Assembly: GCA_963754065.1 (NCBI GenBank)
Contig: CAVWFH010000003.1
Location: forward strand, 54,123 to 118,122
Direction of reading: 5' to 3'
From: JALORV01 sp963754065
GTDB lineage: Bacteria; Pseudomonadota; Gammaproteobacteria; Burkholderiales; Burkholderiaceae_F
DNA: 64,000 bases
This document shows, in pieces, positions 45,805 through 54,512 of the stretch. Under the pieces are notes generated by a model. The model did no database searches. It saw only the letters and a list, made by a program, of their open reading frames with translations, and was not told the origin of the DNA. Position 1 is the stretch's first letter, and each line of letters begins with the position of its first letter. The translations under genes were made by a program, and so were the position numbers.

Positions 45805-47925
45805 GTGCCGCCCGACTCTCCTCTCGCGCCTGCGCTTGACCAACCCAGCCCACCCACCGGCATCGACCGCCTGCTCGCGCGCCTGAACGCCGAACAGCGC
45901 GCTGCTGCGCGCCATGGGCTCGACGTCTCGGACGGTTCCGACGGCGGCCCGCTGCTGATCATTGCCGGCGCGGGCACCGGCAAGACCAACACGCTCGCGC
46001 ATCGCGTCGCGTGCCTGGTCGAAAGCGGTGTCGATCCGCGCACGATCCTGCTGCTGACCTTCTCGCGCCGCGCGGCGGTGGAGATGGCGCGGCGCGTGGA
46101 AGGCATCGTCGCCGGCCTCGGCGAGCGCTGGGCACGCGTCGCGCATTCGGTGCTGCCGTGGGCCGGCACCTTCCACGGCATCGGCGCGCGGCTGCTGCGC
46201 GAGTACGCCGATCGCTGCGGCATGGACCCGGCGTTCACGATCCTCGACCGCGAGGACGCCGCCGACCTGATGAACCTGGTGCGCACGGAGCTGCGTCTGC
46301 ACGAGAGCGCCGAGCGCTTTCCGCTGAAGGGCACCTGCCTCGCGATCTACTCGGCTGCGGTCAACACCGAGAAGCCGCTCGACCGCGTGCTGGCCGACGA
46401 CTTCCCGTGGTGCTGTGCGTGGGAGCGCGAACTCAAGCGGCTCTTCGCCGCGTACGTGGAGGCGAAGCAGCGCCAGGGCGTGCTCGACTACGACGACCTG
46501 CTGCTCTACTGGGCGCAGCTGATGGCCGAGCCCGCACTGGCAGCCGACGTGCGCAGCCGCTACACGCACGTGCTGGTCGACGAATACCAGGACACCAACC
46601 GCCTGCAGGCGACCATCCTGCTCGCGCTCAAGCCCGACGGCCGCGGCCTCACCGCGGTGGGCGACGACGCGCAGGCGATCTACGCGTTCCGCGGCGCCAC
46701 CGTGCGCAACATCCTCGACTACCCGGCGCAGTTCACGCCGCCCGCGCGCATCGTCACGCTCGCGCGCAACTACCGCTCCACGCAACCGGTCCTCGACGCC
46801 GCCAACGCGGTGATCGGGCTCGCGGCCGAGCGCTTCACCAAGGACCTGTTGGAGCGAGCGCGCGTCCACCGAGAAGCCGCGCCTGGTGACGGTGGCCGAC
46901 GAAGCCGACGCAGGCGCGCTACGTCGTCGAGCAGGTGCTCGAGCGGCGCGAGGCCGCGATCGCGCTGAAGCAGCAGGCGGTGCTGTTCCGCGCGTCGAGC
47001 CACAGCGCGGTGCTGGAGCTGGAACTCGTCCGCCGCAACATCCCGTACGTGAAGTTCGGCGGACTCAAGTTCCTCGAAGCGGCGCACGTGAAGGACGTGC
47101 TCGCCTTCCTGCGTTTGCTGCAGAACCCGCGCGACCGCGTCGCCGGCTTCCGCGTGCTGCAGTTGCTGCCGGGCGTCGGCCCCAAGACGGCGGCACGCGT
47201 GCTCGACGCGATGGCGGGCGGCGATCCGTGCGAGGCGATCGCTGGCATCACGCCGCCGCATGCCGGCGCGGACGAGTGGGCCGCGTTCGCAGAATCGTTC
47301 CGCTTGCTACGCAGTCAAGTCACCCGGCTGGCCGGCGGAACTCGAACACGTCTGCGGCTGGTACGAGCCGCACCTCGAACGCCGGCACGACAACGCCGAC
47401 GTGCGCCGCGCCGACCTGCGCCAGCTCGAAGCCATCGCCGCCGGCTACCCGTCGCGCGAACGCTTCCTCACCGAACTGACGCTCGATCCGCCCGGCGCCA
47501 CCAGCGACGAGGCCGGCGCGCCGCTGAAGGACGAGGACTACCTGATCCTCTCGACGATCCACTCGGCCAAGGGACAGGAGTGGCGGGCGGTGACGCTGCT
47601 GAACGCGGTCGACGGCTGCATCCCGTCCGACCTCTCGACCGGCACCACGGCTGAACTCGACGAAGAGCGACGCCTGCTCTACGTGGCGATGACGCGCGCG
47701 AAGGACCACCTGACGCTCGTCGTGCCGCAGCGGTTCTACGTGCACCAGCAGGGCGCCGGCGGCGACCGGCACGTCTACGCGTCAAGGACGCGGTTCATTC
47801 CGGAGAAGCTGGCAGGACGGTTCGAGAAGGCCAGTTGGCCAGTAGCGGCGAACGAGTCGGCCGCCGACGTCCGCAATGCGCCGGCGGTGGATCTCAAGAC
47901 GCGCATGCGGAGCATGTGGACGTAG
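45805..47925 (+). CDS. UvrD/Rep-type superfamily I DNA helicase, about three frameshifts
   Basis: An SF1 helicase of about 706 residues, likely for DNA repair. Motifs seen in order: Walker A 'IIAGAGTGKTNTLAHR', 'FSRRAAVEMARRV', Walker B 'VLVDEYQDTNRLQ', 'VGDDAQAIYAFRGA', 'LARNYRSTQPVLDA'. After indels at ~46846 (extra T) and ~46909 (extra G) come 'QAVLFRASSHSAVLELEL' and 'GVGPKTAARVLDA'. After a third near 47310 come 'LSTIHSAKGQEWRAVTLL' and 'LYVAMTRAKDHLTLV'. The GTG at 45805 is the best in-frame start. The LexA-like box upstream fits SOS induction. Confidence 0.88.
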
Positions 47926-48017
47926 TCAGTTCGTCGGTTGCCTGGCCCGGTGACGTCCACGACTACGGGACCCATCAAGGCACTTCAGCCCGGCGGCAGT
48001 GAGAGCAACGTCCTGCC

Positions 48018-48485
48018 TCAATGCCGCGGGCCAACATCCTCCGCGTCCCGCGCATCGCCGCCGTACTGCACCTTGACCAACTGCTGGAGGATGACCATCA
48101 GCGCGGCCGCACCCATGCCCAGCATCAGCACGCCGTTGATGGCTTCCAGCGGGCCGAGCAGCTTCCAGTCCTTGCCCATCACGATGTCTCCGTAGCCGAG
48201 CGAGGCGAAGTTGACCGCCGAGTGGTAGATCGCTTCGTACAACTCGGAGAACTCGCCGAGAACGATGAACAGCACCCCCCATATGCTGATCTGGACAAAC
48301 GTGCCCAGCGTCATCGCGACCATCGCCACCAGCAGAGGCCGGATGCCGACGAGCGCGTGATCCTCGGGTTTCATCCGGCGGGCCTGGCGCACGTAGTAGC
48401 GCACGCACCAGAAGGCGACATAGGCCTGAATGGCGATGCACACCAGCATGACCGGCAGGCCGACCAGGAAGTTTTTGAGAATCAT
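48018..48485 (-). CDS. Small two-pore-helix-type ion channel protein
   Basis: A 155-residue membrane protein with three hydrophobic helices; between the second and third is a pore-like loop 'SAVNFASLGYGDIVMGKDW'. The LGYGD resembles the K+ channel selectivity filter, with Ser before it in place of Thr. It ends in a short charged tail. It overlaps the DUF2955 gene by four bases (ATGA), so it is the last gene of the export operon. Ion selectivity not proven. Confidence 0.75.
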   Translation of the reverse strand: MILKNFLVGLPVMLVCIAIQAYVAFWCVRYYVRQARRMKPEDHALVGIRPLLVAMVAMTLGTFVQISIWGVLFIVLGEFSELYEAIYHSAVNFASLGYGDIVMGKDWKLLGPLEAINGVLMLGMGAAALMVILQQLVKVQYGGDARDAEDVGPRH

Positions 48486-49528
48486 GCGGGTTCCTCCTTC
48501 GATGCGGGATTGGGCCGGACCACCGGCAAGACGGCGGGACGCCAGCGCTCGAGCAGCACGATCGTGCCCCAGGCATAGAGTGCGACGCCGACGAAGAGGC
48601 AGGTACGCACGACGGTTCCTTCGAGGACACTCTTGCCGCTGGCGCTGTCCTCGATCGCGGGGCCGATCAGGATCAGCGCCGTGATCAGCGCGTTGCTCCA
48701 GAACGAGGGTCGAAAGCGCGATCGCCGGGCGCCGGTCATCGCGGAGCCAACCCAGAGCGCCGCGGCCATCATCCAGAGCACGAGCATCCACAAGTTGGGC
48801 CACAGCGACAGGCCGAACCAGATTCCAACGGCGACGAATGCGCCCATCAGCGTCGACCCCACCAGCTCGTGGCCGGCGGAACGGGCGTCGGTCTCGCCGG
48901 CCTGCTGGCTCAGCGTGACGGTCTTCATGATCGCTGCAAGGTAGAACGACGGATTGGTCAGCGCCAGGACGAAGACGGGCATCACGATCAACGTCGCGCG
49001 GAGCGAAATCCATGCGGCGGTCGCGCGGCCCGGCCGCGTCGGCTTGGCCGAGGGCGCGGCCGGCGCCGTCCGGTCCGGAAAGAAAGCGCTCGAGATGAAG
49101 CCCACCAGCGTGCCGACGGCGACGCCGACAGCGATCGTCACGGCGAGCGTGCCGACCAGTGCCTGCTCGATGATGCCCGCCACCGGCATCATCGCGACGG
49201 CGATCACCAGCACCATCGTCAGCGGGTTGCCGCTCACCAGCCCCGCGAAGAAGATCGTGAAGAGCATGACTGCCGTCAGCAGAATGCCGGTAAAGGCGTA
49301 GTTCTCCAGCAGCGGCACCATCACGACGCCCGCGGCGACCAGTCCGGCGAAGATCAACGCAACGATGATCCCCTTGACCAGCGGCAGCGGCGGCCCCGGC
49401 TTGCTGAGCAGGATCACGGCCATCACGCAGACGACGTAGGGGGCCGTGAGCGCCATGCCGTAGGCGATCAGCGCGGCGAGGCCGAGACCGAGGGTCAGTC
49501 GCAGCGTCGCCTTGTCCCTGGGGTGCAT
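48482..49528 (-). CDS. DUF2955 (FUSC-like) inner-membrane transporter
   Basis: A 348-residue membrane protein with about ten helices in two halves ('LTLGLGLAALIAYGMALTAPYV', split here; 'NPLTMVLVIAVAMMPVAG', 'SLRATLIVMPVFVLALTNP', 'WMLVLWMMAAALWVGSAM'). The pattern of two repeated helical bundles matches DUF2955, related to the FUSC/AaeB aromatic-acid exporters. It lies directly after the HlyD gene, so the pair plus NodT probably form a tripartite efflux pump for aromatic or acidic compounds. Substrate is inference. Confidence 0.8.
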   Translation of the reverse strand: MHPRDKATLRLTLGLGLAALIAYGMALTAPYVVCVMAVILLSKPGPPLPLVKGIIVALIFAGLVAAGVVMVPLLENYAFTGILLTAVMLFTIFFAGLVSGNPLTMVLVIAVAMMPVAGIIEQALVGTLAVTIAVGVAVGTLVGFISSAFFPDRTAPAAPSAKPTRPGRATAAWISLRATLIVMPVFVLALTNPSFYLAAIMKTVTLSQQAGETDARSAGHELVGSTLMGAFVAVGIWFGLSLWPNLWMLVLWMMAAALWVGSAMTGARRSRFRPSFWSNALITALILIGPAIEDSASGKSVLEGTVVRTCLFVGVALYAWGTIVLLERWRPAVLPVVRPNPASKEEPA

Positions 49529-49548
49529 GTCCGGCGCTCAGCTGCAGT

Positions 49549-50653
49549 TCAATAGAGATAGGAAACCCAGCTCATGACGCGGATGTAGAAGGTGCCGAGC
49601 GTGTTCATGATCGGGTTGTCGCCCGTGTAGACCATCACCTCGGCCTGGCCGCCGATGCGGGCGAGGCGCAGGCGCGGCAACTCGGCCGGATCGAACTCGA
49701 TCGCGACCGGGATGCGCTGCGCCTGGCGCAGCCAGTCGCGACTGTTCTGCACCTGAGGCAGGGTGCCCGGCGGCGGTGGCGAGCTGCCGGCGACACCGCC
49801 GCCGATGCTGCGCACGCGGCCCTTGAGCACCTCCCCGGGCAGGATGTCGAGGACGATGGCGACCTTGTCGCCCACGTCGATGTTGCCGAGGTTGTTTTCG
49901 GTCAGTTCGGCACTGATCCACAGGTCGTGCATCGCGATCAGCGTCATCACCGGCGCGCCGGGTTGCGCATAGTGGCCGACGTCGGTGCGCAGGTCGGTCA
50001 CGATGCCGCGCGCAGGCGCGAGCACCTTGGTCCGGGCCAGGTCCAGTTCGGCTTTCTCGACGGCCGCGCGGGCGCTCTGCACCTGCGTGTTGTCATCGCC
50101 GGGTTCACCCGCGGCTTCCTGGGCCTTGCGCAGATCGGCCTCGGCGCGGTGGACCTTGCTGCGCGCCTCATCGCGGGTCGACTGCGCGTTCTCGAGACGG
50201 CGCACCGAGATGGCGCCGGGATCCTCCTTGTACAGATTCTCCTGGCGGGAGGCGTCGCTTTCGGCCATCTGCGCGGTGCGCCTGCGCCGCCGCCAGCGCG
50301 GCACGCGCTGCGTCCACGCCGGCGACTGACGCCTTGACCGAGCTGCGCACCGACGCGTAGTCGGCGCGGGCGCGTTGCAGCGCGATCTCGTAGGGCTTCG
50401 GATCGATGTCGAACAGCGGTTGTCCCGGCTGCACCTCGTCGTTGTTGCGGATGTAGACCTTCGAGAACTTGCCTGCCACCTCGGCCGCCACCGGCACGAC
50501 GAACGCCTGTATGCGCGCCTGCGTCGTGTAGGGAGTCAGGCGATCACCGATGAGGTAGAGCAGCAGGCTGACGAGGATCGCAATCGCGATGACGATCGCG
50601 CCGATGCGGCTACCGGCCCCCGGGGCAGCGTTGTTCGCGGTTTCCTGGTTCAT
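49549..50653 (-). CDS. HlyD-family membrane fusion protein, one frameshift
   Basis: A periplasmic adaptor of about 367 residues. The N-terminal membrane helix ('IGAIVIAIAILVSLLLYLIG') and lipoyl half 'VYIRNNDEVQPGQPLFDID' are in one frame; the second part ('AESDASRQENLYKEDPGAIS', 'LARTKVLAPARGIVTDLRT', 'PVMTLIAMHDLWISAEL', 'GDKVAIVLDILPGEVLKG') is in another. The join falls near 50278-50290. It overlaps the NodT stop by four bases. It probably links the DUF2955 pump to the outer-membrane factor. Confidence 0.88.
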
Positions 50654-52211
50654 GGCGTTTCTGTCGGGGGTGGGAAGAATTCGGTGTCGGCTGGCGGCAG
50701 TGGCGCGTCGATCAGGTTTTTCCAGTTGCTGCGCTCGCTCATCGCTTCGCGGGTGGATGCATCGACGATGGGCTCGGCGCGGGCGGCCTGCCAGCCACCG
50801 CCCATGGCCTTGTAAACGGAGATCAGGCTCTGCGTGACCCCGCCCTGCGTGCTCACCAGGCGCTCCTGCTGGCTGAACAGGCTGCGTTGCGAGTCAAGCA
50901 CGCGCTGAAAGTCGACCAGCCCCTCGCGATACTGGATATTGGCGATGTCCAGTGACCGACGGGCCGCCTGGACGGCCTCGCGCAGGATGTCGACCTGGGC
51001 GCGAAACTTGGCGAAATCGATGGCGGCATCGTCGAGTTCGCGGGCGGCTCGCAGCACGGTGCCCTGGTACTGCTCGTAGAGCTGCTGAAAGCGTGCATCC
51101 TGGACCAGCACCTGGTCCTTCAGCCGGCCCCAGTCGAAGATGTTCCACACCAGCGACGGCCCGACGCCCCACTGCAGGATGCGCGCCGACCCGTCGAGCG
51201 AGGTGGCGGACAGGCCGACCGAGCCGACCAGCGCGATCGACGGGTAGAGAGCAGCCTCACTGACGCCAATCTGGGCCGACTGCGCGGCCAGTCGCGCCTC
51301 CGCCGCGCGCACGTCCGGCCGGCGGCGCAGCAGGTCGGCGGGCAGGTCGACGATGACGGCAAGCTCGGCGGTCGGAATCTTCTCGCGCCCCGCCTCCATC
51401 TCGGGCAGCGGACCCGGCGGGCGTGCGAGCAGCACGCTGAGCGCGTTCTGCACCTGGCGCAGGCTGCCCTCGAGTTCGGGAATGGAAGCGACGGTACTCA
51501 GGTACTGCGTTCGCGCCTGCTGGACATCGAGCTCCGACTCGTTGCCGCTCTTGAACAGGCGTTCGGTGATTTCGAGGCTGCGCTTCTGCAGCGCCGCGTT
51601 CTCGTGCGCGATGCGCAGGCGCTGTTCGATCGTGCGGATGGTGGCGTAGAAGCTGGCGGCCTGCGCCGCGACCAGCACCTGCGTGTCGTCGTAGGCGGCG
51701 ATGCTGGCGAAGTAGGCGGCGTCCGCGGACTCGATGCCGCGCCGGAACTTGCCCCAGAAGTCGATTTCCCAGCCGATGTCGAGCCCGATGCCGTAGGTCC
51801 AGACAGCGGTATCGGGACCATTGGACTGCTGCTGACCTGCGCGCAGCACCTCGCCGCTCAGTTGCTGCAGTTGCGGATACAGACCGCTGCCGGCGATGCC
51901 GAGCTGGGCGCGCGCCTCGAGTATGCGCAGGCCGGCCGTGCGCACATCGATATTCTTCTGTTGCGCTTCGGCGACCAGCCGGTCGAGCACCGGGTCATTG
52001 AAGTTGCGCCACCACTCCTCGGTCGACGCGCGCTCGCGCGACTGACCCTGCAGCCGACTCCGACCGCAGCGTGCTGCTCGACCAGTCCTTCAACCACGGA
52101 ACTTCCGGCCGCGCAAAGTCGGGGCCAACCGTCGTGCACGCTCCCAGCAGCAGACAAGCCCGCCAGCAGCAGGCGCTGCGGCAGCCCGCGCCGCGGCGTG
52201 GTGGCGCGCAT
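50650..52211 (-). CDS. NodT-family outer-membrane efflux lipoprotein, two frameshifts
   Basis: A TolC-fold outer-membrane factor of about 520 residues. The leader begins 'MRATTPRRGLPQRLLLAGL' at 52211. After a shift near 52153 it continues 'LLLGACTTVGPDFARPE' with lipobox Cys; after another near 52055 it reads 'STEEWWRNFNDPVLDRLVAEAQ'. The rest is intact: 'GWEIDFWGKFRRGIESADAA', 'DLPADLLRRRPDVRAAEARL', 'NIQYREGLVDFQRVLDSQR'. It starts 4 bases after the AI-2E stop and is followed by HlyD, so the pump genes are one operon. Confidence 0.88.
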
Positions 52212-52215
52212 TGGC

Positions 52216-53350
52216 TCAACCGGCGACGGGCTTCTTGCTCTTTTCCTCGCTCTTTCCGCCGCCGATTGCCGGCATCCGGATCGGTGTGCACCCAGCCCAT
52301 GAAGATCTGGTAGCCGAGGGCCAGCAGCGTCGCGCCGACGAACATGCCGAGGATGCCCGAGACCGCCATGCCGCCGAGCGCGCCGATCAGGATCACCGGC
52401 ATCGGCGCATCGACGCCGCGTCCGAGCATCAGCGGCTTGAGCACGTTGTCGGCCATGCCGGCGACAAAGAGCAGGACGGTGTAGAGGGCCGCTTCGCCGG
52501 TCCCGTAGTCACCGGTGGTCCAGATGTAGGCAATCGCCGGCAGGGTGACCAGCAATGCAGGCACCTGGGCGATGCCGAGGACGAGGACGATGACCGCGAG
52601 GACACCGGCAAAGGGAATGCTGGCGAGCAGCAGGCAGAGCCCGACGACGATGGCCTGGATCAGGGCCACGCCGAGGACGCCCGCCGCGACGGCGCGGATC
52701 GTTGCCGTCGACAGCTTGGTGAACTCCGGGCCGCGCTCCGGGCCGACGATGCGCGAGAAGATGGCCAGGCTGGCGCCGCTGCCGCCTTCCCGAAGGCCAT
52801 GATGATCCCGGCGATGATGAAGGAGCCGACGAACGCCAGCAGCCCGACGCCGATGCCGGCGACGAAGGCAAGTGCCGACTTGGCGATGTCGCCGATCTGC
52901 GGCTGCATGCTCTTGATCAGGGCAGGAAGGTCGGCATGGGCCTTGGACCAGAGCGCATGCACCCGGCTTCCGACCAGCGGCCACTCGGCGACCCCGTCGC
53001 GCGGCGGCGGGATCTCCAGCGTGCCGTTCTGCACGTCGGTGACCAGCTGTTGCACCGAGTCGCCGAGCGAACTCATCAGACACAGCCGTCGGCGCGACGA
53101 TCAACGCGACCCCGAGGAGAGTCAGCACCGTCGCCGCCCAGCCCTGCCTGCCGCCCATCTTGGCGGCGAGCATCTGGTGCAGCGGGAACAGCGTCACGGC
53201 CAGGATCAGCGCCCAGACCATCAGGGTCAGGAAGGGCGAGAAGACCCGGTAGCAGAGCAGGGCCAGCGCCACGATGAGCCCGGCGCGGATCAGGACGTCC
53301 AGCAGGCGGGAAGCGATGCGGTGTTCGAGTTGGATGTCTGGAGAAGTCAT
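52216..53350 (-). CDS. AI-2E-family transporter (PerM-like), three frameshifts
   Basis: A multispan permease of about 377 residues. It starts 'MTSPDIQLEHRIASRLLDV' with helix 'GLIVALALLCYRVFSPFL'. After a shift near 53079 it continues 'SSLGDSVQQLVTDVQNG' and 'SALAFVAGIGVGLLAFVG'. After a second near 52792 it reads 'VGLCLLLASIPFAGVLAVI', 'FVAGMADNVLKPLMLGRG' and 'GGMAVSGILGMFVGATLLAL', the AI-2E hallmark region. After a third near 52260 it ends 'EEKSKKPVAG' at 52216. First gene of the export operon. Members export small signals or sodium; the substrate is unknown. Confidence 0.85.
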
Positions 53351-53421
53351 GGGAGCCCGCCTCGAAATGTGGATGAAAATTCCAGGAAGGGTTATCGCCC
53401 CATCCCTGATGCTTGGCAAGG

Positions 53422-53454
53422 TCCCGCGCAAATTGCCAGCACAGATGCGCGGGA
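53422..53454 (-). terminator. Stem-loop after dsbB
   Basis: A perfect 9-bp stem (53422-53430 with 53446-53454, loop of 15) lies between the dsbB stop and the AI-2E start on the same strand. It likely separates the two transcripts. No T-run. Confidence 0.4.
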
Positions 53455-53475
53455 TGTGGACTTAACCGCCGGTAC

Positions 53476-54066
53476 TTACTGCAACAACCGGTATCCGGTG
53501 GTGTGGCATTCCCCCAAGCCGCATTGAATGACGACCGACACCAGGTTGACGACGCAGAGCAGAACGACATAAGCGCTCAATGCATCGGCCATCCTGTGAA
53601 GTGCGCGGAATTCTTCGATCGAGGCGCTCCGCAGGTACTCGTCACCGCCGATGATTGCCATCTTGACCGCATACGCGATCAGTATCGTCAGCGCGATGAT
53701 GATGGACCACACCGGCAGATGAATGCCGAACACCGGGCTGCCGATGTACTCGTGCCCCGGTCGCGGATAGATGTCCAGCAAGCTTTGCCGCACCGAGACG
53801 ATCAGCAGGAAGATCGCTGACAGCAGGCTGAAGCCGGTGTTCTGATAGGAAAAGCCTCGACGGAAGTTCAGCATGATTCCGAAGCACACGCCGAACATGG
53901 CGAGACGCTCGAGCAGACACAAAGGGCACGGCAACTCGCCCTTCACATATTGCAGCGTCATCGCCGCGGTCAGAATCCCTGCGATCACGAACATCAGCAG
54001 CAACAGGTAGCTGTAGTTCGCCAGCGCGAGCCTGCGCTGGGTTGCGACATGAAACGTCGCGCTCAT
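53476..54066 (-). CDS. Disulfide bond formation protein DsbB-family
   Basis: A 196-residue membrane protein with about four or five helices. The first redox pair is in 'GELPCPLCLLERLAMFGV' (CxxC, the quinone-linked pair of DsbB). The second pair expected in the periplasmic loop is not obvious; two Cys are in 'IQCGLGECHTTG' at the C-terminus, which may substitute. It re-oxidises DsbA-type partners. Overlapping start/stop (ATGA) with the DUF5993 gene shows co-translation; this pairing is common in relatives. Confidence 0.82.
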   Translation of the reverse strand: MSATFHVATQRRLALANYSYLLLLMFVIAGILTAAMTLQYVKGELPCPLCLLERLAMFGVCFGIMLNFRRGFSYQNTGFSLLSAIFLLIVSVRQSLLDIYPRPGHEYIGSPVFGIHLPVWSIIIALTILIAYAVKMAIIGGDEYLRSASIEEFRALHRMADALSAYVVLLCVVNLVSVVIQCGLGECHTTGYRLLQ

Positions 54067-54263
54067 GATCGTGTCGGCCCGGCGTTCGACTCGGTTTGAA
54101 GCCATGGCATGCGGAAGCCGTACTCAGGGCTGTAGATCTCGAAGAGAAAAAGGCCAATGGCAAGAGCAAGGCTGGAAGCGAACAACGCGATCGATGGCCG
54201 ACGCCATCCGAGCCAGACACAGATCAGTGCGAGCGACATCGTCGCGAATACGACAGCCATCAT
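54063..54263 (-). CDS. DUF5993-like small membrane protein
   Basis: A 66-residue protein with two hydrophobic helices ('VVFATMSLALICVWLGW', 'ALFASSLALAIGLFLFEIY'). The size, Trp/Arg connector and position directly before dsbB match DUF5993, a small partner of DsbB-like proteins. The ATG at 54263 has GGGAG upstream and a second ATG at 54260. Its stop overlaps the dsbB start in ATGA. Role probably structural; not demonstrated. Confidence 0.75.
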   Translation of the reverse strand: MMAVVFATMSLALICVWLGWRRPSIALFASSLALAIGLFLFEIYSPEYGFRMPWLQTESNAGPTRS

Positions 54264-54392
54264 TGATCTGCTCCCCAGGCAGTGGCGTCGAATAGTTGCG
54301 CCATTTCCTAGTCGTTGGCAAGCCTCATTGCACCGACTGTCCAGAGTTACGTGCTCCAGCCGTATCGCCACAAGGATCTTGGCCATAATGTT

Positions 54393-54424
54393 CGTCGAGA
54401 CGCCGTGACCATCGCGTCTCGACG
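54393..54424. promoter_or_regulatory. 11-bp perfect inverted repeat in divergent intergenic region
   Basis: Perfect 11-bp arms (54393-54403 with 54414-54424, 10-base spacer) lie between the divergent DUF5993/dsbB and QPVDQ-repeat genes. The arm length and spacing suit a dimeric regulator's operator; it could also be a hairpin. No other element stands out in this 249-base gap. Confidence 0.4.
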
Positions 54425-54512
54425 TGTTGACCTGATCGCTGCAAGCGGGACAATTGCCGGGCGTGCCCTCGTTGAGGACCGCTAGTTTCCTGCACGCAAC
54501 CGACGGAGCGCC

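Noticed and set aside
48869..49555. Plus-strand open frame opposite the DUF2955 gene
   Set aside because: His/Asp/Arg-rich antisense composition; the minus-strand protein has clear membrane helices.
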